A DNA stretch of 64,000 bases from Ardenticatenales bacterium. GTDB lineage: Bacteria > Chloroflexota > Anaerolineae > Promineifilales > Promineifilaceae. This document shows, piece after piece, positions 1 to 8,792 of this stretch. Location: contig JACKBM010000003.1 in the NCBI GenBank assembly GCA_020634575.1, forward strand, positions 62,001-126,000, given 5' to 3'. The position numbers and the translations under genes were made by a program. The number at the start of each line of letters is the position of its first letter. The first letter of the stretch is position 1. Below the pieces are notes generated by a model. The model was not told the origin of the DNA, ran no database searches, and saw only the letters and a list, made by a program, of their open reading frames with translations.

Positions 1-171
1 GTCGACCACATGCTCGCGCATGTCGATCTTGGTCAACCGCTGCAAGAAGGGGACCGTGATGGTCAGGCCGCTGCCCACGGTGCGCTGGTATTTGCCCAGG
101 AACTCGATGAGGCCCTGTTGGTAGGGGCGAATGACATGGATAAAACGGAAGGAAGCTAAAGGGTCTAACAT
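1..171 (-). CDS. SPFH/Band 7 (stomatin-like) protein, N-terminal fragment
   Basis: Only the first 57 codons are in the window; the gene runs off the left edge and is too short for a simple ORF cut-off. The reverse strand reads from ATG at 171 as MLDPLASFRFIHVIRPYQQG, followed by EFLGKYQRTVGSGLTITVPF and then TKIDMREHVVD. The pattern 'V.P.QQG..E.LGKY.R....GL....PF......D.RE' is the start of the SPFH domain of stomatin/prohibitin/HflC-type proteins, which form oligomers at the membrane and influence proteases or lipid domains. The usual N-terminal membrane hairpin is not evident in this fragment. Family assignment is fairly secure; the specific role cannot be stated from the fragment. Confidence 0.8.
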   Translation of the reverse strand, partial: MLDPLASFRFIHVIRPYQQGLIEFLGKYQRTVGSGLTITVPFLQRLTKIDMREHVVD

Positions 172-227
172 GACTGCATCCTTTGGCTACGGTTCACGCA
201 TGTATAAACTTTCAGGCGGAACACGGT

Positions 228-296
228 GGAAAGACAAGCCGGTTACTTGCGTATAGTGCCAGAACCGACGTCAGCTATACGGGAATTTGTCTTTCC
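228..296. repeat. Interrupted inverted repeat (possible hairpin) in a gene spacer
   Basis: Arms ggaaagacaa (228-237) and ttgtctttcc (287-296) are perfect complements. A second nested pair is gtatag (251-256) with ctatac (275-280). It lies between the stop of the GH13 gene and the start of the SPFH gene, both on the minus strand, so it could form a long hairpin in a read-through transcript. No T-run follows, so calling it a terminator would be a guess. Confidence 0.5.
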
Positions 297-318
297 AGTT
301 GCAAAGAATGACCGTCTG

Positions 319-3300
319 CTACTCTTCCTCGTCGGCATCCTCTCTGGTTTCGGCCAGTAGCTCACGCAGGGCCAGCACCTGGTAGCCGGCGGCTTCATCG
401 GCCGCGGCCAGGGCGGCGATAATGTCGGTGGCTGAGGCGGCGCCGGCCGCTTCCACCGGGGCAACGGCCGCCAGCCAGTAGAGCCAGCTCCGCAGCGAGG
501 CAAAACCAGCGCCATCGTACCAGAGGATGTCGTTGTACCGGTTGACGCCCAGGTATTGGCGGGCGTCCGGGTCGGCCAGCAGCCGGTCGAGCAGGGCGAG
601 TGGCGCCGGCGGTTCCTGGTACCAGTCTTGCAAGCTGGTCAGCACCTTGATGAGGAGCACGCCGCGGTCGGCCAGCCAGTCGCGGAAGCCGCTCTCACGC
701 AGCGCTTCCGCCAGGATTTTGCCGAGCAGCCACTCATCGATCCAGGCGCGGCTCTGGCGGGCGGGATCGTCAGACTGGATGGCGGCGCCGAGGGCATGGG
801 TGAGCAGCCAGCCACAGAAGGCGCCCCAACCGGCCGGTGTGCCATCACTCAACGCCGCCGGCGCCAGCGGGTCCGCCGCCGGCTCCAAATCGAGGGCCCG
901 GCGCAGGGTCGCCACAACCTCAGCGGCCAGCTCGGCGGCAACACGACCTTCGCTTTCCTCAAACTCCTGAATCGCGCTCAAGAGGGTGGTCAGGTTGGCT
1001 TCCAGCTCGGCCAGGACGAGGGTCTGGCTGGCGGCATCCGTCTGCTGGCTGGCCAGGAGCCGCTGGATGCTGCTGCCGTTGACCAGCGCCCGGTAAGGCG
1101 CCAGGACCGGGGCAAGTTCCAGCTCGAGCAGGGCATCATTGACGCTGGCTGTGCCCTGGCCGTTAAGCAAACCGCTCAGATGGTTGAGCCGGTGAGACGC
1201 ATCATCGTACACGAGGCGGAAATTGAGGAAGACGTGGGCTTTGTAGCCGCCCAGCTCGATGTACAGCCCCTGGTTGTGGAGATCAGCGCAGTTGCGGATG
1301 TATTCCAGGCCGGTCAGTTGATCGCTGAAGATGACGAAGGCGCGTGGATCGGTGGGTAGAGCCAGTCCGTCGGCCAGGCTGGTGAACTGGAGGGGCGGGG
1401 TCTGGTCGGGACCGGCCGGTGCGGCCGCATAGCCCACCGAACGGCGCAGCCAGCCAGCCGCCGTCGCCCATTTGTTGTGATAAATGATCAAGGCTCGCTC
1501 TTCACCGTGCCGGTTGGAGTAAGCGAACACATCCTCATTTACCTCAGCATGCGCGCCGACAAAATCATAAAGACGGAAATGCTCGACCTCGGCGAAGAGA
1601 TGGCGCTGGCGGAAAAGAGGAAAGATCTCGCGCCGGTGGCGCTCGACGAGCCAATCTTTGGGGTTTTCGTCGTAGTAGGCCCGCTGATACTCCATCCCAT
1701 ACTTCTCGGTGTACCCTTCAATCTGCCCATGGCCAACCATCGGTAAACCAGGCATCGTCGCCAGCAGCGTGGCCACGCCGAAATATTTGTCGCCATCGCC
1801 AAACTGCTCGATGGCCGTTTCCTCGTCCGGGTTGTTCATGAAGTTGACGTACCGCTTGAGGATTTCCGGATTAAATTCCAGCGTGTTCTTCATGACCAGC
1901 CGGTATTCCTGGTTGCGCTCGTCCCGCATCATATGCATGAAGGCGCTGTTGTAGACGCGATGCATTCCCAGGGTGCGCACAAAGTAACCTTCCATCAGCC
2001 AGAACGCTTCGGCCAGCAGCAATGTATCCGGCACTTCCTGGGCGACCCGGTCGACCACCTCGCGCCAGAACTCCACTGGCATCCGCTCATTGAACTCGGT
2101 CCGGTTCAGGCCAAATTCGGCCCGCGAGGCGATACCTTCGCCGCTGCCCGGCGTCGGGTGCCAGAGCCGCTGGATATGTTTCTTGGCCAGCACCATGGCG
2201 GCGTCAAAACGAATGACCGAACTGCGCCGGGCCACATGCAGAATTGTCTGGATAACCGCCTCGCGCACCTCGGGGTTGAGGAAATCGAGCTGGGCGGTGT
2301 CATTCCAGGGCATCGAGGTGCCGTCGTTGCCATGGTAAATGAAGCGACTGTCGCCGGTGTAATAATCGACCCGCTTGAAGACGACGGCGGCGTCGCTTTG
2401 CTCGTAATAATGATCTTCGAGGAAGATGCCGACGCGGCCGTCCGACGAGAGGTCGGGGCCGTTGAAGCTGTAGGTCGGGTAGGGCGAATAGGGCAGCGAG
2501 AGGAACCAGTCCGGGTGCTCGATGACCCAGCGTGAGTCGATGCCCATATGGTTGGGCACCATGTCGCTGGACATGCGAATGCCGCGAGCGCGGGCCCGGT
2601 AGCGCAGGTCATCATACGCCTCATCGCCACCGAGGGCAGCGGCGATCTGGTAATCGTAGAGCGAGTAAGCGGAGGCGACGGCGTCCGGTTTGCCCATGAT
2701 ATGTTTGATGCGCCGCGACGCCTCACTGCGCTCCCAGAGACCGATGAGCCAGAGGCCGGTGATGCCGCTGCGAATCATCTCATCCAGCTCTTCATCCGGG
2801 ATCTCGTTAAGCCGGCGGATGGGCCGCTCGTATTTTTTGGAGAGCTGGTCCAGCCAGACGTAGGTGTTCTTGGCCAGCAACACCAGCCGCGGCATCCAAT
2901 CCAGGTCCTGGCTGAACTGTTCATATTCCGGGGCAAACTCCCGATCGCTCAAATCGCTGCCCGGCGCAAAACCGGTTGCCGCCGCGGCCTGGGCGCGGAA
3001 ATCAATCACTTCGACCGGCCCCGGCCCAAAGAAATAAGCCCGTTCTTCTTCGGCCATGAGGTCGAGGCTGGTGAGCAGCCGGCGGGCCAGGGGGCCGAGG
3101 TAGGGGGCGAAATAGGATTGCACAAAGCGAAGCTGCTCAGCCAATGAATTTGGGAAGCGGCGGGCTGGCGCTTGCAATACGGCTAACAGCGGCTCTGCCT
3201 CTGGCCCGAAGGGGGGCTGCGCCGCGAAGAAGGTGCCCAGGGCGTCAATGGCGGACTGGTAAATGGTGCCGGTCGCCAGGATGGAATCGTCGAACAGTTC

Positions 3301-3804
3301 GCGGTAAGGGGTAAAGGCTGGATTGTCGTTGGCCAGCCAGAGGAAGAGCAGCTCTTCCAGCAGGATCTCCCGGTTGGGGATGCCGGCCGTTTGCCCCTGC
3401 AAGTAGTCGGCCACACTCAGTTGCGCCTGGTAGACGGCACTGGGCGGGAACTGGGTGCAAAACTGAGTCAGGAGGGCGTCGACATCGTCATGGCCAAATT
3501 GGCTGCGTAGCGTGGCCAACGCTTCCTTCATGACAGCCGGGTTGACCGTCTCGCGATACTCCTGCACAAGCAAGTGGAGGAGTTCGTCGACGAGGCCCAT
3601 GGCGTTGATTTGACCGGCCGGTACGGCCAGCTCCGGATGCGCGGCCAGATCACGCGCTTCATTCATCTTCTGGGCTAGCTGCCGGGCCGCCTGGAAATTG
3701 GCGAAGATAATCCGCCCATCGGTGCCAAACAACGACGCATCAAGCTGATACCGGTCCCGCGCCGCCCGCGAAACATGGAATTCCATCACTGCCTGAATGC
3801 CCAT
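319..3804 (-). CDS. Large GH13 (alpha-amylase family) enzyme with N-terminal helical domain
   Basis: The protein has 1161 residues. Residues 1 to about 330 are helix-rich and unlike usual amylase N-termini. A GH13 barrel follows: region I is DMVPNHMG (D414), region II IRFDAA (nucleophile D534), region III LLLAEA (acid/base E599), and region IV NFMNNPD (D660). All three catalytic carboxylates are therefore present, but the His that normally precedes the last Asp (HD) is Pro659. A beta-rich C-terminal region and a further helical tail follow. The family acts on alpha-glucans by hydrolysis or glycosyl transfer; which substrate cannot be told. No signal peptide is seen, so it is probably cytoplasmic. 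The start at 3804 is supported by GGAGG just upstream. Its size, well above a typical amylase, and the H-to-P change suggest a specialised enzyme. Confidence 0.82.
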   Translation of the reverse strand: MGIQAVMEFHVSRAARDRYQLDASLFGTDGRIIFANFQAARQLAQKMNEARDLAAHPELAVPAGQINAMGLVDELLHLLVQEYRETVNPAVMKEALATLRSQFGHDDVDALLTQFCTQFPPSAVYQAQLSVADYLQGQTAGIPNREILLEELLFLWLANDNPAFTPYRELFDDSILATGTIYQSAIDALGTFFAAQPPFGPEAEPLLAVLQAPARRFPNSLAEQLRFVQSYFAPYLGPLARRLLTSLDLMAEEERAYFFGPGPVEVIDFRAQAAAATGFAPGSDLSDREFAPEYEQFSQDLDWMPRLVLLAKNTYVWLDQLSKKYERPIRRLNEIPDEELDEMIRSGITGLWLIGLWERSEASRRIKHIMGKPDAVASAYSLYDYQIAAALGGDEAYDDLRYRARARGIRMSSDMVPNHMGIDSRWVIEHPDWFLSLPYSPYPTYSFNGPDLSSDGRVGIFLEDHYYEQSDAAVVFKRVDYYTGDSRFIYHGNDGTSMPWNDTAQLDFLNPEVREAVIQTILHVARRSSVIRFDAAMVLAKKHIQRLWHPTPGSGEGIASRAEFGLNRTEFNERMPVEFWREVVDRVAQEVPDTLLLAEAFWLMEGYFVRTLGMHRVYNSAFMHMMRDERNQEYRLVMKNTLEFNPEILKRYVNFMNNPDEETAIEQFGDGDKYFGVATLLATMPGLPMVGHGQIEGYTEKYGMEYQRAYYDENPKDWLVERHRREIFPLFRQRHLFAEVEHFRLYDFVGAHAEVNEDVFAYSNRHGEERALIIYHNKWATAAGWLRRSVGYAAAPAGPDQTPPLQFTSLADGLALPTDPRAFVIFSDQLTGLEYIRNCADLHNQGLYIELGGYKAHVFLNFRLVYDDASHRLNHLSGLLNGQGTASVNDALLELELAPVLAPYRALVNGSSIQRLLASQQTDAASQTLVLAELEANLTTLLSAIQEFEESEGRVAAELAAEVVATLRRALDLEPAADPLAPAALSDGTPAGWGAFCGWLLTHALGAAIQSDDPARQSRAWIDEWLLGKILAEALRESGFRDWLADRGVLLIKVLTSLQDWYQEPPAPLALLDRLLADPDARQYLGVNRYNDILWYDGAGFASLRSWLYWLAAVAPVEAAGAASATDIIAALAAADEAAGYQVLALRELLAETREDADEEE

Positions 3805-3976
3805 ATTGCCTCCACCAGCAGCCGCTGGCTTTTTATTCCATCCTTTCCATTGAGGTGTGCTGCGCCTGGCATCTGACTACGAGCCAGCCCTGGTTGCCGT
3901 CACTAGCATACCGCACATTGGTATTTTAGCGCATTTAGTTGTCATGACAACAAGTTTGCTGAGGCAATTCTGCTAC

Positions 3977-4096
3977 TGGCGGCGTTCAAACGCCGTGCTG
4001 ATGGTGATGAAGCGCCCTCAAGGGCGCTGCCGTGGCCGGTCCTATTGCCCTTGAGGGCAATTACCGCCCATCAGCACGGCATTTCCAATGCCGCCA
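3977..4096. repeat. Cloverleaf-like inverted-repeat element
   Basis: This 120-bp stretch fills most of the 320-bp spacer between the S9 peptidase and GH13 genes. It has an outer stem (tggcggc 3977-3983 with gccgcca 4090-4096), a 13-bp inner stem (gccgtgctgatgg 3992-4004 with ccatcagcacggc 4068-4080) and two self-complementary side arms, at 4011-4028 (core gccctcaagggc) and 4044-4061 (core gcccttgagggc). The two side arms are also complementary to each other, so a cruciform or a cloverleaf RNA could form. No tRNA-type conserved bases are present, so it is not a tRNA. It may be a REP/MITE-like mobile repeat; its function is unknown. The rest of 3805-4124 shows nothing recognisable. Confidence 0.75.
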
Positions 4097-4124
4097 CACA
4101 TTTGTCTGGGCGTTCTGCGCCCTG

Positions 4125-5957
4125 CTATGCCAGATGCTTCAGGAACCAATCCGCCGTGGCCCGGAACGCTTTGTGGATGTTGCTGGTCTTGGTGAAGCCG
4201 TGGCCCTCATCCTCGAAGACCATGTAGTCCACTTCGCGGCCCAATTGCTCGAGCTGGGCGACCATCTGGTCGGATTCGGCCTGGACCACGCGGGGGTCGT
4301 TGGCCCCCTGCAGGATCAACAGCGGCGCTTCGATGTTGTTGACGTAGCTGATGGGGCTGCGCTCGAGCAGCATGTCGCGGTCCTCGTCCGGATCGCCGAC
4401 CCATGCTTTCATGTAGCGCTTCCAGAACTCGGGCACCGCTTTGGTGAAGGTGACCAGGTTGGACGGGCCGACGATATCAACCGCCGCTGCCCAATATTGC
4501 GGCAGGCGGGTGACACAGGAGAGCGTCGCGAAACCGCCAAAGGAGCCGCCGAAAACGCCCAGCTTGTCTGGCGCTACCCAATCCAGGGATTGCAGATAGC
4601 GGGCGGCATGTTCAAAGTCCTTCAACTCCGCCCCACCCCAATCGCGATGGATCAGCTTCTGATAACTTTTGCCGTAGCCAGTGGAGCCGCGCACGTTGGT
4701 GGCCAGGACGCCGATGCCCCGGTTGAGCAGGAACTGGTAGAAGCCGTTGTAGCTGTAGGCCGGCCGTTCCTGGCTTTCCGGCCCGCCATGAATGGAGAGC
4801 ACGACCGGCGCTCGCTTACCGGGCGGCAGCCGTTTGGGTTTGAAAAGGAAAGCGGGGATCTCGCGGCCGTCGTGGGTCGGGTAACGGATGAGTTCCGGCT
4901 CGACCATCGCCTCGGCGGGAATGCCGCCCAGGAACGCTTGCGAGAGCTGCCAATGCTGGCCCGTCTCCAGGTTGAGCATGTAGAGCTCGCCGGGGCCAAC
5001 CGGCCGGTGCACATAAAAGCCCAATAGCGGTTCCGTCGGGCTGAAGCGCAGGTTCGCCATTACCCCAGCGGGCAGCCCCATGATCTGCTTGACCGCGCCG
5101 CTCGCCGCCTCCCGCACATAAAGCCGGGAATAACCATCTTCGTTGACCTGCCAGGCCACCATCCCACCATCCGGGCTGATGGCGCTGGCCTCGACATCCC
5201 AATCGGGGGTGACCAGCCAGTTGAAGCTGTTGTCGGCCAGCCGGTAAAAGGCCAGTCCGTTAAATTCGCGCTCGTGGTCGCTGACGAGATAGAAGCCGCT
5301 GCCGTCCGGGTGCCATTCGCCGGGCAGGTAGCGCACATCACCCTCATGGGGCGTCAGCAGTTTATGCTCACCGGACGCGACATGGATCAGGTAAATGTTG
5401 CTGTCCATGTTGTTGCCAATCTCGATGCCCAGCAAATATTGGCCATCGGGCGACCAGGCGCCAGGAACAAAGTTGCCGTCGCCCTGCAGCAGGATGCGGC
5501 TCTCACCCGTGGCTCGTTCCCGCAACATGATGTCCAGGTTGGCCCGCGACCGGCCATTGCAGGCGTAGGCGATGAGTTGGCCGTCGGGGCTGAATGGTTG
5601 GCCGGGTAGCTCGTGGCGGACATCGGGGGCTTCGGTCAACGGGTAGAGCCAGCCGTTATCGGCCGGAACCTGGTAGAGCTGGAAATTCTCGTTGCCATGC
5701 TTGTCCGCCATTGTCAGGATCATCTCGCCACCCGGACTCCAAATTGCCCGGCGGGCTGAGTTCTCAGTCAGGTTGGTGAGCTGGACCGGGGCGGAAGGGC
5801 GGCCATCGCTACCCAGATGGACTGGTTGTTTCCAGACGTTGAGCTGGCCGGTGGCATTGGTGACGTAGGTGACCCATTGGCCGTCCGGCGAAAAGGAGAG
5901 GTCGCCGTAATTACGGACGGCGCTGAACTGCTCAAATTCATATTGCGTTTCGCTCAT
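4125..5957 (-). CDS. S9 family prolyl oligopeptidase-type peptidase
   Basis: The 610-residue protein has an N-terminal seven-bladed beta-propeller-like half (WD/PD40-type repeats such as SPDGQW and SPDGQL) and a C-terminal alpha/beta-hydrolase half. The catalytic triad is visible: Ser472 in GGSFGGF, Asp554 in GANDPRV and His586 in DEGHGF. This is the dipeptidyl aminopeptidase/acylaminoacyl-peptidase branch of family S9, which trims short peptides. No signal peptide is apparent, so a cytoplasmic role is likely. Its ribosome-binding site (aaaggagat) is embedded in the last codons of the upstream DUF6159 gene and the genes are 3 bp apart, so the two are co-transcribed and probably translationally coupled. 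Confidence 0.93.
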   Translation of the reverse strand: MSETQYEFEQFSAVRNYGDLSFSPDGQWVTYVTNATGQLNVWKQPVHLGSDGRPSAPVQLTNLTENSARRAIWSPGGEMILTMADKHGNENFQLYQVPADNGWLYPLTEAPDVRHELPGQPFSPDGQLIAYACNGRSRANLDIMLRERATGESRILLQGDGNFVPGAWSPDGQYLLGIEIGNNMDSNIYLIHVASGEHKLLTPHEGDVRYLPGEWHPDGSGFYLVSDHEREFNGLAFYRLADNSFNWLVTPDWDVEASAISPDGGMVAWQVNEDGYSRLYVREAASGAVKQIMGLPAGVMANLRFSPTEPLLGFYVHRPVGPGELYMLNLETGQHWQLSQAFLGGIPAEAMVEPELIRYPTHDGREIPAFLFKPKRLPPGKRAPVVLSIHGGPESQERPAYSYNGFYQFLLNRGIGVLATNVRGSTGYGKSYQKLIHRDWGGAELKDFEHAARYLQSLDWVAPDKLGVFGGSFGGFATLSCVTRLPQYWAAAVDIVGPSNLVTFTKAVPEFWKRYMKAWVGDPDEDRDMLLERSPISYVNNIEAPLLILQGANDPRVVQAESDQMVAQLEQLGREVDYMVFEDEGHGFTKTSNIHKAFRATADWFLKHLA

Positions 5958-5960
5958 CCC

Positions 5961-6800
5961 TTATCTCCTTTTGAAGGCGTTTTCAATCGTGGCCTGGTCA
6001 AAAAAGCCGCCGCTTTTGCCACTGATGGCGTACTGGTACACAGCCGCCTTGTAGATGCCGGAAAGCGTCGAGCTGATCAGGGAAACGATGACGAGCAGGG
6101 CGGCGAACAAGGCCACCACGGTGATCCCGAGTACCGTGCTCAGGGAAAAGGCCAGGAAGCTGCTGACGGCGCCAACCAAAAATACCAGGAAACCAATTAA
6201 CCCAAAGACAAAACCGACACTCAGATTGCCGGCGATTTGCTCGCCCCAGGTCCGCTTGAGCAGGGCGCCGCTGCGCTTGATGGCCTCAATCGGGCCCAGC
6301 CCTTCGACCACCAGGACTGGCACGACCAGGAATGTGGCCACGTTCCAGGCAAAGCCGATAATGCCCACAACGATTTTGCCGAACTGGCCGCTGCGCTCCG
6401 AAATTTGGTTCAGGATCAGCCCAACCGTCGCCGCAATAACGGCATAGGAGAAAATCGAGCCAATATGTTTGAAGGCAATGCGCAGCCCGTCGCCGACGGT
6501 TGGGTCGCCCCCTTCCAGCCGAATCATCGCCGCCCCGACCAGGGCCGAGTTGGCGAAGATGGTGACAAAGTAAAGGGCCGAATAGTAAGCCAGGCCGACA
6601 ATGATCCCCAGGACGCTCAGCCCACTGCCAAAGAGGGACTCCAGCATATTTGTGAGCAACATCGGCACGATAAAGGTGGCGAACACCAGCATCGAAGCAA
6701 AGAACGAGATGATTGGGAAGACGAGCAGCTCTTTGTCGGCCAGCAGGACGCGCCAACTGGCTTTGGCCAGCTCCCAGCTATTGGTCAGGCGAGTAAACAT
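5961..6800 (-). CDS. DUF6159 family integral membrane protein
   Basis: The 279-residue protein opens with MFTRLTNSWELAKASWRVLL followed by KELLVFP, the hallmark N-terminus of the DUF6159 family. About six hydrophobic segments follow, including SFFASMLVFATFIVPMLL, a GLAYYSALYFVTIFANSALV segment with a conserved pattern, and two C-terminal helices. The function of the family is not known. The start at 6800 has aaggag eight bases upstream. It is the first gene of a two-gene operon with the S9 peptidase, which may hint at shared envelope or peptide homeostasis, but that is speculation. Confidence 0.85.
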   Translation of the reverse strand: MFTRLTNSWELAKASWRVLLADKELLVFPIISFFASMLVFATFIVPMLLTNMLESLFGSGLSVLGIIVGLAYYSALYFVTIFANSALVGAAMIRLEGGDPTVGDGLRIAFKHIGSIFSYAVIAATVGLILNQISERSGQFGKIVVGIIGFAWNVATFLVVPVLVVEGLGPIEAIKRSGALLKRTWGEQIAGNLSVGFVFGLIGFLVFLVGAVSSFLAFSLSTVLGITVVALFAALLVIVSLISSTLSGIYKAAVYQYAISGKSGGFFDQATIENAFKRR

Positions 6801-6878
6801 GGGACAACTCCTTACACAAAGTCGTGTCGGAAAAATGGTCTGAACAGCGTTGAGTGTACAAAAGTGCGCAGCGCCCTA

Positions 6879-6938
6879 ACCTCCGGGAGGTCCAGTAGGC
6901 TTTTATCAAGCCAAACGCCGTAAGGACCTCCCGGAGGT
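6879..6938. repeat. 15-bp perfect inverted repeat in a gene spacer
   Basis: acctccgggaggtcc (6879-6893) is the exact reverse complement of 6924-6938, separated by 30 bases. Each arm is itself almost palindromic. It sits in the 199-bp spacer upstream of the DUF6159 gene and downstream of the M14 peptidase start region. No T-run is next to it. It may be a dispersed repeat or an operator; no second copy was seen in the window. Confidence 0.6.
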
Positions 6939-6999
6939 AAGACGGGCGGCGTCAAAACTGTGAATCTGTACGCACCGGCCGGTCACCCGGTTTCATCAT

Positions 7000-8730
7000 T
7001 TACGGATGGGTGACCAACGGCAAATACAGGCTTTCCGTCTCCACCACATCCACGAAAAAGGCGGCCACGATGCCCCAGTTGCCGGCCGCATCCTGGCCGC
7101 GGATGAACACGCTGTGGCGGCCCAAAGCCAGGCCGCTGGCATCCAGGCTACCATTCACAACTTCGACGCTGCTGTCGAAATTGCCATCAGCCGGCGTCAT
7201 GGCGATAGGGAGTGGCGTTGTCGCCGTGATCCAGGGTGGGGTGTCGATGTAGAACTCGGCGGCGGCGATGTTCTGAACGGGTTCGCTGCCGCTGCTGTAG
7301 CGGGTGTCGTCCAGGGTGGCGCTGAAGGTGATGGTGGCGCTGGTGCCGACCGGGATAGTCAGCAGCTGGTGGCTGAGATCGATGGCTTCGGGACCGGCCG
7401 GTAACATATACGGCGCTCGCGCCGACTTGGCCGCGTAGAGCAGGCTTGGCATATTCGCCGGCACGATTGTGTTCTCAAAGACGGAACATTGCTGAAAGAA
7501 CTCAGTCCCCATTTCAATCGTGTAGGCCGCTACGCCCAGCGTGCCGTAGGCAAAATCGTCGGTGGTGCCGTCGGTGATGCCCAGGACGGTGGCCTGCGCC
7601 GCCAGGTAATTGTTGAAGTAGGCCATCTTGCGCCCGAGGGTGGTTATTTCCTGGCTGTTGGGCGGCAACGCGGTTTGGTGGCCCCAGGGCCAGATGACCA
7701 GCTGGCTGAAACTGTGCAGGTCGAGGAATACGCCGGTAGTGGTAATCGGTGCAGGCGTGACAAAATCATCGGGCCGCACATCTGCGAAGATGCTGCTGAC
7801 GTAATCGGTGATGGCCTGGACTTCTGGTTCGGACTCCGGGGTGGGGCCGTGGTAGGTCAGCGAACAGGCGCTATTGCTGCTGCCGCCACAGCAATCCCAT
7901 TGGAAGGGAAAATTGCGGTTGAGGTCAGCGCCGCGGTTGGTGCTGGTCGGGCTGCAGTAATTTTCGTTGGTGTTTTTGCGCCAGAGGATGCCGCTTTCGG
8001 CCATCTTGCGCCCGTCCGGGTTGGCCTGGAGCAGCAGGTGGATTTCATGATAATCCAGCAGCCAGGTCACATCGGCGTCGCTGCCGTAATTGTTGATCAG
8101 GTATTCGGCAAAGCGGGTGTTGAGTTCGGCCGGTGCGTATTCACGGGCATGCACAGAAGACATGGAGAAGAGGATGGGTTTGGGGCCGGCGATGGCGCTG
8201 TTGGTGAGTTTGAGCACCAGCATGTCATAACCAGGTCCCCCGCCTTCAGCCTTAACCCAGGAGTCGCCAATGTCAATCAGGCTGGCGAGCTGCGGATGGT
8301 TGCTGACGATGTCGTCAATGGTGGTAAAGGTTTCCTCAACTGTGCGGTAGCAGGCGTAGCCGGGGATGCCGTTGCCCTGGCCCGGCAGGTATTCGTTCGG
8401 CTGGCTGTAACGGGCTGTCAGCGCTTCGTCCACTTCGAGGCGAAAGCCCAGCTCTTCCAGCCAGAGCCGCTCGCTGCCGGTAACATCCAGCAGGATGTAG
8501 CCAGCTTCCCGATCCCAGCTCCAGGGCTCGGTCCAGCGGCGGACTTCGGCCAGGACTGATTCATCCGGGTAATAGGCGCGGACAATTTCGATGGCGAATG
8601 GGTCGGCGGTGGCGCTATCGGGCAGGTCGGGCGCGCCGTCACTGCCGGCGACCGGCCGGTACATAGCAAACAGCCCGGCAATCAACAGCAGCGGCAAGGC
8701 CACGGTGCTCAACAGGACAAATCGTTTCAT
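7000..8730 (-). CDS. Secreted M14 zinc carboxypeptidase
   Basis: The 576-residue protein starts with a signal peptide (hydrophobic residues 4-22). The M14 catalytic set is complete: zinc ligands His194 and Glu197 in HAREYAPAE, Arg272 in LNRNF, zinc ligand His339 in FLDLHSF, and the likely general base Glu406 in YTIEMG. A C-terminal beta-sandwich (residues about 450-565) follows. The protein ends in ESLYLPLVTHP, a tail type also found on two LVIVD proteins in this window. It removes C-terminal amino acids from peptides outside the cytoplasm. An internal cysteine pair (DCCGG) near the active site may form disulphides. A G-rich ribosome-binding stretch precedes the ATG at 8730. It appears monocistronic. 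Confidence 0.93.
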   Translation of the reverse strand: MKRFVLLSTVALPLLLIAGLFAMYRPVAGSDGAPDLPDSATADPFAIEIVRAYYPDESVLAEVRRWTEPWSWDREAGYILLDVTGSERLWLEELGFRLEVDEALTARYSQPNEYLPGQGNGIPGYACYRTVEETFTTIDDIVSNHPQLASLIDIGDSWVKAEGGGPGYDMLVLKLTNSAIAGPKPILFSMSSVHAREYAPAELNTRFAEYLINNYGSDADVTWLLDYHEIHLLLQANPDGRKMAESGILWRKNTNENYCSPTSTNRGADLNRNFPFQWDCCGGSSNSACSLTYHGPTPESEPEVQAITDYVSSIFADVRPDDFVTPAPITTTGVFLDLHSFSQLVIWPWGHQTALPPNSQEITTLGRKMAYFNNYLAAQATVLGITDGTTDDFAYGTLGVAAYTIEMGTEFFQQCSVFENTIVPANMPSLLYAAKSARAPYMLPAGPEAIDLSHQLLTIPVGTSATITFSATLDDTRYSSGSEPVQNIAAAEFYIDTPPWITATTPLPIAMTPADGNFDSSVEVVNGSLDASGLALGRHSVFIRGQDAAGNWGIVAAFFVDVVETESLYLPLVTHP

Positions 8731-8792
8731 TTCCAGCCCCCCAGAATGAATTTCACCAACTTGCCATCACGAGTTGATGGCTCTCTAGCCTC

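Noticed and set aside
3977..4096. tRNA-like cloverleaf
   Set aside because: Stem arrangement resembles a cloverleaf, but there is no T-loop GGTTCGA, no D-loop pattern and the arms are palindromes of each other.
4032..5027. 331-codon plus-strand frame opposite the S9 peptidase
   Set aside because: Begins within the inverted-repeat spacer and runs antisense to the catalytic domain; no domain recognised.
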